A program made the position numbers and the translations under genes. From Gnetum montanum (taxonomy: Eukaryota; Streptophyta; Gnetopsida; Gnetales; Gnetaceae): DNA of 64,000 nucleotides. The stretch spans positions 269,484 through 333,483 of the forward strand of contig MNCI01002989.1 of assembly GCA_015680685.1 (NCBI GenBank). The letters run 5' to 3'. Shown piece by piece: positions 35,301-47,400 of this stretch (positions within the stretch are counted from its first letter, which is position 1; every line of letters begins with the position of its first letter). Under the pieces are notes generated by a model. It was not told the origin of the DNA. It saw nothing but the letters and a program-made list of their open reading frames with translations, and did not search any database.

Positions 35301-36657
35301 ATATTCCCTTTTGTTTTGTTGCGTTGCTTTGTTGTTTTCATCACGTGATGTTTTAATTTTATGTTTTTATTGCTTCCAGAAGAAGATATTGAAACCAGGA
35401 CGATTCCCACGATGCGGTTGGAAGTGCCCATGAAAGTGGCTCCCCCTGAAACGACCGCGGAGGCTAATCCATCTCGTACTCATGAATCATTTACTTGGAC
35501 CGAGATGCCAAGTAAAATGGATTTCATGACCAGTATCGTCGACGAGGTGGTCGAACGTATTCAGCAAGCCCACCCTGAAATAGGTACAAATGTCTCGAGC
35601 ATTTTGTAGCCTTGGAGTTTCATACCCCTTTTTTGCCATCTAAGATTTAATGCCTGTTCTTTTCATGTATGTAGGAGCCAAGCTGAAGTGGGATCTGTCT
35701 GAAACCATTAGTATTGAAAGTTTGCCTGCACTACTGCCAAAAGTTAAATAGATACCAAGGCTCGTCTATGACGAGGTGGCGAAAGGTCTTGTGCATAATG
35801 CCAAATCACTTTGGACCTATAGGTGTTCCATTGAACAGCTATGGTTGCAAATCCAGGCAAAGGAAAAAGAGGTTTCCGAGTTATCAGTTGAACGTGATGA
35901 TCTCAAGGCTCGGTATGAGTTCTCCTCGGCTAGACTAACAGGTGATCATTCTTGGCAAACTTCCGAGATCACTTATACTAGATATTGGAACCTGCTAAAT
36001 CACCATGCATCACTGACTTGGAAACTAGCAGAGCATAAGGCCCAAGTAGATCTACTGAACCTCAAGTGCCAAGATTGAAAGGCTTTCGCTTCCAAGGTGC
36101 GTAAGTGGGGTCAAGATGAGAAGAACCACGAGCATCATTACAAGAAATCATTGAAGGAAATATCCATAGAAAAGCGTCAGCTTGAAATGTTCGTGGAGGG
36201 TCTGGGTCTATGTTCTACATTTGATACCTTTTCCAAGAATACAACTGTCAAGATGGAATCGCCCACGAGGGTAATTACGACTACTTCTGGGGAGGTCTCT
36301 GTTGGTGAATTCCCCTTGAAACGTCCTACATGGTTAGCGGTTGACAAGGGGAAAGCCTTGGCAAACGTAGATCTAGGCCTTGATGGGACTGACTGGGCTA
36401 GCGTCTCAGAGGAGGAAATTCTCCATTGACTGGAATTCAGTTTAGGGGGGTCCCCTATGGTGAGCATTTTGTTGTCATGAATTTCGTTCGTTGAGTAATG
36501 TTTTGGAGTTTTCTTTTTTTGTTCTTGTGTTAATTGTTTCTTTTGCATTTTGTAGGGTCAAGGCGACGACGATGTCCAAGAAGGTGGCCCCAGCAGAGTG
36601 GGGACTCATGGTGCCAGTGGGTCTAAAGGGGATGACCCTCCCATCCCTGATGTTTAA
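32303..36657 (+). pseudogene. Antisense spliced gene of element A: dead HAD/FCP1-like domain, conserved middle, coiled coil
   Basis: Eight exons can be drawn: 32303-32433, 33046-33488, 33550-33821, 33910-34956, 35047-35298, 35380-35583, 35675-36459, 36556-36657 (TAA). Introns begin GT and end AG, except two broken sites: the exon 3 donor (GAAG then GAAAGT; B has GTAAGT) and the exon 5 acceptor (TCAA; B has TCAG). Phases fit throughout. Exon 2 resembles FCP1/NIF-type HAD phosphatases: KPFLLVVELVG, WFREGACEFFAFILDRFKVV and, in frame at the end, QNPPGT. The D-x-D and D-D catalytic motifs are absent. Exon 4 carries NELYPLFRARVFPKSLSQ and YNWAQFLLSGFHKEIV; no family is recognised with certainty. 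Exon 5 is acidic; exon 7 has a coiled coil (AKEKEVSELSVERDDLKARY). It has six stops (exons 2, 3, 4 and three in 7) and a 7-base deletion in exon 2, so this copy is dead. It lies opposite to gag-pol, between protease and RT. Confidence 0.8.
32480..32960 (+). repeat. GCGTA-type repeat array in intron 1 of the antisense gene (element A)
   Basis: A roughly 35-45-bp unit with CAGCGTACAGGGTCTGTACGC followed by TGAGCGTAGA and a T-rich spacer is repeated about eleven times. Each unit holds short inverted repeats around GTACGC. The intron is 612 bp; the equivalent in B is 742 bp with about fifteen units, and in D it is 392 bp without the array. The minus-strand open frame here is produced by the repeat itself. 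Confidence 0.85.
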
Positions 36658-37215
36658 TTTTGACTTTGAAATTACCCTGGCTCATATTTTTACATGAATT
36701 GTAAATTGAATATTTTGAGTTGTATTGCACGGATAAATAGAATCAATTAACTCTTGTACTTGTCTAACTGTATATCACTACATGTATAGATATATTTCTA
36801 CATATATTTTTTCTTGTGGATTCTGAGTTTAAATGTAAACACGACACGGCAATGTAAAATGTTTTGGTTTGTTTTGTAGTTTAAGTGTAATGCACGAAAT
36901 GGGAATGTAAGTAGGAATGTAACTATAACCGAAGGATAATTGCTAAGACTGTTATTGATAACACAACAATGCAAGTGTAAATTCGAACAATGAACTAGAA
37001 TTTGCGAGAAAAACAAAGTGTGGGTAGGTGGTCTAGTTTAAGGCCATTTCGGGCCACATGCACTAGTTTAAGGCCATTTCGGGCCATGTGTAAACAAGGG
37101 AAGTTTCAAGTGACATGGGTGGATTTCTCTTGGTAGACTGACCATTTCTGATCATGGCTAGTTTTATGTCATTGCGGACATGATAGTTTAACGTCATTCC
37201 AAACTTGAATGTCAT
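36658..37215. other. Spacer between antisense gene 3' end and protease (element A)
   Basis: About 560 bp. It should hold the 3' UTR and poly(A) signal of the antisense gene and the start of any sense-strand intron. It is AT-rich, has a TATATTTCTACATATAT stretch near 36788, and two AGTTTAAGGCCATTTCGGGCC units at 37032-37086. No strong GTAAGT-type donor is visible on the minus strand. The equivalent in B is 53162-53693. Confidence 0.55.
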
Positions 37216-40200
37216 TTATTGGTTTAGTAATTTTTTGATTTTTCTCATTTTAACGTTAGGAGTAGCGTTAACGGGTATGATTCGATATTCAGCGTCTCCT
37301 TCACTGATCACGTTGAACGGTAATTCGGCCCAAGGGATGTCTGATGGAATAGTTCCCATGTTGGTGCTTTCTAGTGTTTCTACGTGTACTCTAGTTTCTA
37401 CGTTTGTTGTAGTTTGTTGTGCAATTTCGGGCCCGAGTGTTTTTGTGGTGGGTAAAGTTTTCTTTGTGTCTAAGAGATTATCGCCTACTAGTTGTTCATT
37501 TGTATTATCTTGTTTAGGCTCTTTGAGCTTAACCTCTAAGCCTTGATCTCTGTCTGTATGCAATGAGATGGTAGGTGTAGCAACCTCCCCGTGTATAATG
37601 ATTTCGCCACCTTCGTAAGGCAGGTGAATTTCTTGGTATATGGGGGAAGAGACTACTTTTAGTTGGGCTAACCAAGGCCTTCCCAATATTAAATTGAACC
37701 CTGGCATTTCATCGATGACCACAAAGTCGGCAGATGTGGGGAATTGATCCTCTGCTATAAAGTCCAATGTCACGATGCCTTTGACTATTACGTGTGATCC
37801 ACTGAACGACTTCAAACACGTGGTGGTGGTTGGTCTAATTAGCTTCGTAAGCCCCAATTGTTCGACGATGGGATAGGGTACTACATTTGTAGCGGCGCCA
37901 TCATCTACATGCACCCTATGTATCTTGAATTGATTTATCCGTATCATTATGAACATAGGTGTGGTTGTCACTTCTCCCGTTTTCTCGTCCATTTTGATGT
38001 TGTCATTGTGGAAACCTAGTGGCTTGGGAGTCGATCCTTGAGGCAAATCCATGACCGCATGAATTGAAGGTTCATTTGGAGGCAAGTCGTCGCTTACTGG
38101 GATGGATGTCAACATGTGTACTAGGGTTTCGCAATGGGTTTGAGATGTTAACACCAGGTCGTATAAGCTTAATGAGGTGTTTTTTTGTTTAAGCGCTTGT
38201 GTGAACTGTGTTAGAGCTGTTGCTAAATCTTTACTGTTGGGCGTATGTTTGTCGGTAGTTATTTGGTCCATTGAGCCCAATAATTTTATCTCATGCGTAG
38301 TTGGTTTATCATTTTTATCCACAGCCATTGATTTAGGCGTATCATGCTTTCCGGGTGATTCACCTTCATAGCCTATGTTTGGTTTATTGTTGGGTGATGT
38401 CATGGGTATTGCATTTAGCGGGATAGGTTTGGGAGGTCCTAAAGCGAGTTGTCGACGTTCTTTCTTCAAGCGTTCCCGTGTAAGCCTGTCTGCTAGGCAT
38501 TCTCGTGTGTGGCGTGGGGATACAGTTGGTTTCGGAGCCTTAGGTTGCTTCGGGACCTGTACAACGTATGGAGTAGGGTGGGGTTGCAATCGAGTGGTTG
38601 CATGCGGTTGAGTGTCAGGCTGGCTAGGCACCTTGATGACATAGGGCATTAGTTTATTCTGTGTTTGTGAAGTGGAGGATTGGTTGTCATCGGGATGTTC
38701 GGGTATCCTAACAACATATGGAGTTGGACTAGTTGGAGGTTGTACCTCCGCTGTTGCGACCGCAGGTGATACTCCACTGTTTGTTTGTTTGCGGTAGTAG
38801 TGGCGGGAGGTACACGCACCACGTATGGTTTTTCGTGTGTTGGTGTGATTGAAGTTGCTACGGCGGGGGGTATTCGGATGACATAAGGTTTCTGTGGGGA
38901 GTATGATGGTTGAGGTACCGACGTTTGTATAGTGGGAGGAATATGCACTACAAAGGGTTTCTTGGGTATTTGCTGCTCATGATCAGAGTGTACGGTGTTA
39001 ATGCTAGGTATTTTTGGTTCATTATCGAAGTAGATGGTGTTAATTACATATGGTGCTTCTTTAGCATTTAGAGGATCCTTATATATGCCCATGGCCTGGT
39101 TTTGTGGTTGGACCGGGTTGGCATCCTCAAAAGTGATTTGGCCTCCGTCGATCATCCGTTGGATATCTTGTTTCAAGGTGAAGCAATAGTTCGTGCCATG
39201 CCCATTACATTGATGGTAATCACAAAAACGATCCATTCTAAAGCCTTTTGGAACCGGGGGCTCATCTAGCGTTGCCAGGCTTAGGTTTCGAACCAATTGA
39301 CAGAATCGATTGTGCTGTTGGATCACCGCGGGGGACAGCTGTTTATGTTTCATCAATCTAGCCTTCAAGATTTGGTCGAACAACTGCAATGGTTTCATGG
39401 GCAATAGCGTATATTGAGAGGGGTTCTTTCTCTCAGAGTTCCTTGTACGACCCAGTGTCGGGTTTTGTGATGCGGATGATTCGGGTGCCATCGCAGGAGT
39501 GGGTTTAGTGTAATTAGCAGGGGCAATAGGTGGTTTGCTTTGTTGTCTCGCATTTGCTTGTTGTGTTTCTGCTACTGTCGCTATAGTTGTTTTAGCCTTT
39601 TCTTTGTCTCTCTTACTATGTTGATTCTTAAAGGCTGAATATGCAAGATCGTGGCTATTTTGAGCTGCCTCCTCTATGTTCTTGATCTGTACAAACGCTT
39701 GACTCAGAGTGCGTGCATTGAGATAATATAGTTTGGATTTGACAAAATCGTTGACAACCCCTTTTAGGATGGTGAGGAGATACATCTTTGGGATCGGCTC
39801 GTGGAGCTCATTGAGGGCAGTACTCCACCGTTGGATGAATTTTTGGACAGGTTCAAGAGTTGCCTGTTTGACCTGTATGAGGCTGTCCAGTGTTGCTTCA
39901 GGCTTCAAGTTATACTTGAGCCTAGTAACGAATTGGTGTAACAAATCTTCCAAAAAAGATATTGAGTTTCGTGACAAGGCCCGATACCAATCAAGCGCTC
40001 TCCCTGCAAGGGACATGGGGAACACCCGTAGAATGGCATGTGGCCATGCCTAAAGTAGCGTGCATTCTAGTCTAAACGTTATGAGGTGGGCATTGGGGTC
40101 TGTCTCCTCATTGTACTTAGTCAGCGTGAGTAAGGAAACACCCTTAGGTAGTGTTAGAGGTGGAACCGAAGAGCTGATAGGGTCATCGTGATAGAAGTCC

Positions 40201-41322
40201 ACTACCTTGAGCTCTCCATCGGTAGCTGTCTTGAGGCGTTTGACCTCGTCAGTTAGCTCCTGCATTAGCTTTTTAGCATCAGCCTAATCTTGGGCACTAG
40301 GTGAGATAGTAGGTTGAGGATGTTGTATAGTATATAGGTTAGATTGTTGGACAATGGGCTGGAAGGAAGAAATTTGCATAGTTGGAGGTTACGTTTGCGA
40401 AATATTTGTGGTGGGTGGTACTAGGGGCGGCACATTGTAGGCAAGGGGTTGTTGTTGTTGTGGTTGTCCTTGAGGGATGTTAGCTGGTAGAATTGTGTGA
40501 GGTGGTATGTTATAGTGAGGGAATTGATGCGGTTGAGCACCAATCGCTGCCCATTGGCCAGTCACACTTTGTATAGGGGCACTCTGAACTGGTTGAGTTA
40601 CAGCGGTGAAAGGGGCTCCTTGGATTTGGATCCGGGGGATATAATGAGCGGACGTAGAAGCTGGTATCACATGCAGCTACTGTTGCAACGGGGGGAATAG
40701 TAAGGGGAAGTGTGTTGAGTTGCGAATCAGTTACAGGAGGAATATGAACAAGTGTGGATAATTCTTGTTGAGGTATTTGTGCTTGGGTGAATTTAAATGG
40801 TTGAAGGAACGTAATTTCCCCTGTGGCTGGATGAAACAATGGGTTTGCATAGGTTTGTGGACTAAGAGTATGATACGAATCTTCATGCTCGGATTGGGCT
40901 GCGAAGTCATCCTCCTCTTCTAATTGAGGATTTACCACAGGCTGATCTAGAGACTGGCTCCTTTGCAGGAGGAGTTGTGAGATGAGCTCAGAGTAATGCT
41001 CTGGGAGAGGGATGATATCATACGGGGAAGGGATGAACTCATGTCCTCCCCTATGGAAGAGTTCGTATTGTCTCTTAACCTCCATTTCGGTTTGGTCTAT
41101 GGCTAGGCTAGCTTGTATTTTTATGCATATGAAATTGTATTACTCCTGAGTTATAATGTTAAATGATGGGTTCCTCCCTTGCAATCTGAGAGACCGACGA
41201 GACCCCACTGTGGGTTGTACTATGGTTTGTTGAATGGCCATGGTGCCCACGATGTCTGTGACTGGCTTAGTTGTAGCATTGGGGTTCGCAGTGTTCATGA
41301 TGAATGGGTGTGAATACGACAC
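37216..41322 (-). pseudogene. Element A gag and protease
   Basis: The start at 41322 (MSYSHPFIMNTANPN) is shared with B. The N-terminal region has RRSLRLQGRNP and GGHEFIPSPYDIIPLPEHY, then a Gln/Pro-rich linker. The Gag core (about 39740-40240) contains DFYHDDPISSSVPPLTLP, AGRALDWYRALSRNSIS and FVTRLKYNLKPEATLDSL. A zinc knuckle of C-x2-H-x4-H-x4-C form (CDYHQCNGHGTNYC) is at about 39190-39235. A linker with tandem PYVVRVPP-like units follows at about 38560-39020. The protease (about 37600-38000) has RVHVDDGAATNVVPYPI and LILGRPWLAQL; the family active site is D-S/T-G and here it is D-G-A, which may be altered. The frame ends at 37216 (MRKIKKLLNQ). Stops at about 41140 and 40025 and a 31-base deletion near 38780 disrupt it. 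Confidence 0.88.
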
Positions 41323-41851
41323 GGTGGAAGGGATATGGAACTGATATACTTAGTACGGTGTAAACCTACGTTTGCTGCATACAGCTTATAGACTGGATCT
41401 CAGCATATAGGCTTCAACGACCAGCGTATAGTGACAGCGTACAGGTATACTTTAAAATGTGTAGGCAGAGCAGCATACAACGTATAGTGAGCAACGTAGA
41501 CAGGGTCTACAGCGTGCAGCATACAGCGTATAGTGAGCAGCATAGACAGAGTCTACAGCGTAGAGCGTAGAGCGTATACTCAGCAGTGTAGACAGAGTCT
41601 ATAACGTAGATCGTACAACGTATACTCAGCAGCGTAGACAGAGTCTACAATGTAGAGCGTACAGCGTATAGTGAGCAGCGTAGACAGAGTCTACAACATA
41701 GAGCGTACAACGTATACTCAACAGCGTAGATGCTGGGACTTCTGTAGAACAGGATGCCGATCCTGGGATTTCAGAACTAGGTTTAGTGTCGATGCAGTGT
41801 GAGTCTGGGAAGATCAGGGTATGAGAGCACAGTAAATTTTAAGCAGTTTCA
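41323..41851 (-). repeat. Leader of element A with GCGTA-type repeats
   Basis: Between the primer-binding site and the gag start. At about 41400-41725 the plus strand repeats a unit of about 45-50 bp of the form AGCGTAGACAGAGTCTACAG then CGTACAGCGTATACTCAGC, six times. Each unit has the inverted repeat TAGACNGAGTCTA. B has the same array at about 57895-58265. Confidence 0.8.
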
Positions 41852-41870
41852 GGCCCTCTTTCTAGCGCCA
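41852..41870 (-). promoter_or_regulatory. Primer-binding site of element A
   Basis: The minus strand reads TGGCGCTAGAAAGAGGGCC, five bases after the LTR end (GGACAGTACA GAAAA). It matches E and B. Confidence 0.75.
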
Positions 41871-41875
41871 TTTTC

Positions 41876-42412
41876 TGTACTGTCCAAAATCGTTGGTCTC
41901 TGGCTGGAATGAAATAGAAACCAGGAGATCCCACGACAAGCACAGATGATCCTACCTTTGCTTGAGGGCAAGCTGGAATTAACAAAGGCAGAGTACCTTG
42001 AGTGGTCCGCACATGGATCAAGTAAGGATTTCCTCAAGCGTACACCAATATACTGTACGCTGGGTTATACGTAAACGGCGTAACTAAAGTAAAATGGAAT
42101 GTAAACATACAGGAACGTAGGTAATAAGCATGCAGTAATGAACAAAAAACTGTAACAAATCTTAGCAAAACAGATGCGATAATATTGTTGTGAAACTGAA
42201 GGTAATAATGCACCAGTTTAACGCAGTTGTGAATCTATCACAAGGCGGACGAAAGGCTCCGGCGAATGCAAATGAGGTGATTGTGTGCTGGTTCAAACTG
42301 CAGGCACAGCATGAAAGCTTTATGCTCAGCGTATAGGTTTGAGGTCCAGTGTACAGGTTCCTTTGCTATTCGTGTCTCTGGTTCTTTTTTTGTCTCTCGT
42401 TTGCTGAAAATT

Positions 42413-42448
<36 letters not shown>

Positions 42449-43419
42449 NAAAAATTGGGGTTTTTATACAAGTTTAGACGTTAGACGCGGGTCTGAGAGG
42501 GGATGATTGGTTGTGGAATGCTAGACTTTCGAGTTGGGTGCCATGTGGCACGTTCACCGAGTGCAAAAGAATGAAATTTTACAAGTGTACAACGTGCTGC
42601 ATGCCAGCATATACTGCTATACGCCAGCGTATATATGCCGAACATATGACCTCAGCGTACAGACTTGATCAAAACAAAAGAAGTCGATCAGCCTTCAGAT
42701 TTGAATTCGGATGCCATGAGAATGTTGCCTGTGGATGTTCAGCTTGATTAACCTTGATCTGACATGGTTCTAGAGAGTTTTGATTGGTTTATGTTGTGTT
42801 ATACATCGGTCATACACTTTATACATGCTGGGCGTATACGCCGGGTGTACACATTGTATCTGTTAGGCGTATACGCTGGGCGTAGACGCTGGGCGTAGAG
42901 GATGTACATACTCAGCGTATGAACTTCATAATGCATAATGTCAACACCTGATGATTGCTCTATTCGTGTGAGTTGATGTTTTCTACCAAATCTTTCTCTG
43001 AAGTGTTGTTTCCATGTCGTCTTCGGGGATTGCATGCCGGGCGTATACGTCAATCATATACACTGAGCGTACATGTAAGGCATGTACGCTGAGCGTATAC
43101 GCTGTGAATGTATGCTGGGCGTGTACGCTGAGCGTATACGCTGTAAATGTATGTTGGGCGTGTACGCTGGATCTGTTGGGCGTATACGCTAAAAATGCAT
43201 ACTTAGTGAGGACTAAGTATCTTGAGCTCCGAAGTTGCCATGTTTGATAGCAGATGTCGTCGTGGTTATCAGCAGGTCCCAGGGAACTGCTCCTTGTTGA
43301 GTTCGACTCTACTTGAAACTGTTTGTGGGGCCCTCAAGCTTTAGTCATGATGGGGAGCGTCATGACTTAGCTTGATTCTTGTTGGAGAAGTACTAAGCTC
43401 AAAATTTTGTGGTGTTTCA
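41876..43419 (-). repeat. 5' LTR of element A
   Basis: It is 1,544 bp, pairs with 25240-26766, and is bounded on the right by the GTTGG duplicate. Minus-strand TATA is at about 42461-42470. A run of 34 C followed by an N at 42415-42449 is an expanded, unresolved homopolymer, shorter in the 3' LTR. Confidence 0.9.
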
Positions 43420-43424
43420 GTTGG

Positions 43425-44409
43425 CTGAGAGCCAAAGCCATGCAACGAGATGTTACTTGGTCGTTTGAGACATAAGCATTTGCTTTCACAGTAACTACCT
43501 TCCCGCCAAGGGCCTATATGAGAAGGGTCGTTTTTCTTTTTTTTTTTTTGGTGCATGCTCAGATGCCATGTTGTGGGTTGCAATTGCTTAAGAGTGGTGC
43601 AATGTGCGACAGTGTGTTCAATGTTTCAATCTGCACTGGGTGTGTTCGGGATGTAACTAAGTGGAAGATGTTGAGGGATAGACGGGATATGTAACGGGAG
43701 ATGTACTAATGAATGGCTTGATTAGTCTTGTCACATGTGTTATGAACAACGTCTTACCTCACTGCTGTGATGAAGTGCATTCTTGTACGAACACCTTTGA
43801 GTGTCATCCTACAAAGACAACATCCAAGAAGACAAGAAAACCATGAGTGAGTAAGCGAGCTTAGACTTAAACAATTACTGATGAAACAAAGGCACCAGAT
43901 GAGATTTCAGGCACTGTATATGAATAGCAGCAATATTGTTAGGATCGGCTGATGGCAAGCGATGCAGCGGCTCTGATGAATTTTGAATGCAACCACAGAT
44001 CGAGGAACTAGAGATAAAATTGCCAGTTTATAGTCGTAGCTGACTATCATGGGTTAGTTTTATGTCATGACCCGTTGGACATTTCCGTTTAGCGCGTGGC
44101 GGACGGTACATTACCAGTTTCTAGTCTGGGTGGACTATGAAGAGGCAAACCAGTTTATAGTCTTGGCGGACTTTGGTGAATGTGACTGTGGTAATTTACT
44201 ATCGTACCGGACGGGTGCTAGTTTATTGTCATTGCAGACATTCTCTGGTATTAGTTTACCATCATGATGCCAGGACGAGCTGTGGTATCAGTTTACCATC
44301 ATGATGCCAGGATGAGCTGTGGTATCAAAATACCGTCATGATGCCAGGATGAGCTGTGGTATCAGTTTACCATCATGATGCCAGGACGAACACGTACCTG
44401 ATTCCATGC
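43425..44409 (-). other. 3' internal spacer of element B, right part
   Basis: It continues at 25239 on the other side of A. It begins GCTGAGAGCCAAAGCC, matching 27198 onward in A. From about 44020 to 44400 it has the AGTTTACCATCATGATGCCAGG repeat, four close units near 44250-44390. No gene is supported. Confidence 0.65.
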
Positions 44410-47400
44410 TTAAACGTGGAATGGTTTCAAGAACAAGTGATTGGTCGGATTTGTAAGGTCATTCCCTTCCATGTCAGCTAATTTGAATGCTCCGTTGTCG
44501 TATGCTTTGGTGACCAAGTAGGGCCCTTCCCAGTTGGCTAAGAATTTATCTGGGTGTTCCTGAATAGCTTTGAGCACAAGGTCGCCTTCCTTGATAGGGC
44601 GCTTATGAACATCGTGTCGATGGTGCTATCGTTGTCGTTTTTGATACCATTCAATCTGATTGAGTGCACGTATACGTTCCTCCTCCACCAAGTCCAAGTC
44701 AATAATGCGTAGGTCATTGTTTTGCCCTTCGTCGAGGAGTCTAGAAAGTGTGATCCTTAAGGACGGTACCTGTAATTCCAAGGGTAAAATAGCTTTTGAA
44801 CCATAAACAAGACTATATGGCGTTTTACCTGTGGAAGTCTGATGCGTAGTACGATAAGCCCACAGCGCGTATACTAATTGTTCATGCCATCTTTTCTTGC
44901 TTTGGGTAAGCATCTTTTTAAGTACTGTAATGATGGTTTTATTTGTGGCCTCAGCTTGCCCATTGCTTTGAGGGTAATAAGGGGATGAAAATGAGTGTTT
45001 GATCCCTAGGCTTTCACAAAAAGTTCTAGTTTCAGCGCTGCTAAATTGTGGCCCATTATCAATGATGATGGTCATGGGGATGCCAAAATGGGTCACAATG
45101 TTTTCAAGGATCAAGTTGCATATGTGTTTGGATGTGGTTTTTCTAAGGGGAACAGCTTCTACCCACTTCGTGAAATACTCTGTAGTAGTTATGATGAAAC
45201 TATGCCCTATAGAAGATGAGGGTGTTATTGGTCAGATAAGGTCCAACCCCCACTTTTGAAAGGGCCAGGTGATTTGCGCTATATGCAACTCATTCAGTGG
45301 AACATGTATCAGATTACTATGTTTTTGACAGACACTGCACGTTTTAGCCTTTGAGAGACAGTCATACTCCATGTGTGGCCAATAATAGCCTAAACGTCTT
45401 ATTTTCGTCGCCATTGCTTTAGGTGCTATGTGTCCTCCGCATAGTCCATCATGTACTTGCTTGACGATGTTTTGGGCATCAACACTACTAACGCACATTA
45501 GCAATATGCCTTCGTAGGATCAATGACACAATGTGTCCCCTACCAGTGCATATTGTCGAGAACGTTTTCGTACCGCATCCTTTTGTACATTTGTTAAATG
45601 TTGCGGTGTTTCACTGTGTAGAAGGTACTCTTTTATGTTGTCATACCATTCTAACGCGTGTGTTGTACTAACGAATGCAATTGGTAATTCATCGAGAGTA
45701 TCAGTTATGGGTTTAGCACAACTGATTATAGAGCTTAGCAACATATGGAACATGTCAGGCAATATGTTTAAAGCTAGCGTGGCAAGTGCGTCTGTAATGG
45801 TGTTAACATTTCTGGAGATATGTTGTACATCCATGTTTTCGAATTGCTTCAGCAAATGTTTAGCTAAGTCATAGTATGGTTGTAAATGTTGTGCTTTGCA
45901 TGTATAAATGTCTATGACTTGGTTTAAAACCAGTTGTGAGTCCCCCCTGACTACAAGTTGTGTGATGTTGGAAGCTAATGCTGCCTTAAGGTCCCTAAGG
46001 AGACCTTCGTATTCTGCTATGTTGTTGGTACAATGAAAGTTGAAGCGATAAGAAAAGGGTCGGATCTCCCCAGAGGGATAGGTGATGACGGCGGCAGCAC
46101 TCCCCCCTCGAGGGGTGGATGCTCCGTCAAAGTTCAAAATAGCTTCATACTCATTGGGAACTATGTTTATCGCGCTCACGTTTTCGTCTGGAAACTCTGG
46201 CTCTACTGTTGCTTGATCGTGTATTGGTGATGTAGTTAGTTGATTTGCTATGGCTTGACCCTTGACTGATGATTGCGCTATATAATGTAAGTCGAATTCA
46301 GCTATTATGGCTTTCCAACGTGCTATTCTGCTTGACTCGTAAATATTACCGGTGATGGCCCTAAGCACATTATCTTTGTAGATTATGTTAGCTTGGTTAT
46401 GGAAGAGGTAATGTTGCCATTTCTTTAGAGAAAAGACAAGGGCTAAACATGACCTCTCCACCTCGTTGTACTTCTTTTCGTGGGCCACTAGTGCATGGCT
46501 CAAATAATAAATAGGGACTTCGGTCCCATCGTCTCGTTTCTGGCAGAGCATGGAAGCGATGGACGAATTCGACGTGGCAAGATAGATGTAGAAGGGTTTA
46601 TTGTTCTGTGGAGGGTACACTATTGGTAACTGAGCTAGTGTTGTCTTAACGTGGTCGAAAGCTTCTTGGCATTGTGGAGTCCATTCGAAATGGGCATTCT
46701 TTCGTAGTAAATGATTCATGGGCTTCAACTTGTCCTTCAATTTTTCTATGAAGTGCCTAATGCACTGTAATCTACCTTGAAGACCCCGAAGTTCGGTAAT
46801 ATTGCTTGGTGATTTTAAATTGATAACAACCTTAACTTTATCTGGGTCCACTCGTATTCCTGTTTCTGACACTACGAAGCCTAGCATCTTGCTCGGTTTT
46901 ACTCCGAAAACACATTTCTTTGGATTGAGCCTAAGTTCATATTTTAAGCAACGTTTTAGGATCAAATTTAAATCTTGGATGTGTTGTTATGGTGTTCTCG
47001 ATTTAACTACGATATCATCTACATAATCATTGAGCGAATGTAGCATGTAATCGCTAATAATAAATGTCATTGCCCTTTGATACGTGGCCCCAGCGTTCTT
47101 GAGACCGAAGGGCATCATTGTGTAACAAAAGGTACCCCATGGTGTCATAAAGGTAGTCCGGAGCTGATGCTCCTTAATGTGTATCTGGTTATATCTTGAG
47201 AAGCCATCCATAAAAGATAGGAAGGCGTGCCCAACGGTTGAGTCGATAAGTTGATCGATGCTGGGTAGGCGGAAATCATCTTTTATGGTTGCAACGTTGA
47301 GGTCCCAGAAGTCAATGCATAGGCGAATGCTTCCATTCTTCTTCGGGACAATGACCATGTTGGATACCCAATCAGCGTAGTCTACAGCCCAAATGAAACT

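Larger units (their letters stand above)
25240..43419 (-). mobile_element. Element A: complete Tat-type retrotransposon with antisense gene
   Basis: Its ends are TGTATTGTCC at 25240 and GGTGTTTCA at 43419 on the plus strand, giving TG...CA termini. The five bases GTTGG stand on both sides (25235-25239 and 43420-43424), an exact target duplication. The length is 18,180 bp, long for a plant Ty3/gypsy element and in the range of Ogre-like ones. The internal order on the minus strand is primer-binding site, gag, protease, the 5.6-kb region with the oppositely oriented gene, RT, RNase H, second RNase H-type domain, integrase, repeat-rich spacer, polypurine tract. It is the youngest insertion in the window by nesting. 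Confidence 0.92.

Noticed and set aside
41876-43419. A single LTR shared by A and B, as in a tandem array made by unequal recombination
   Set aside because: GTTGG is on both sides of 25240-43419, and B internal sequence missing at 43420 reappears at 25239 with its polypurine tract and LTR. This is a nested insertion.
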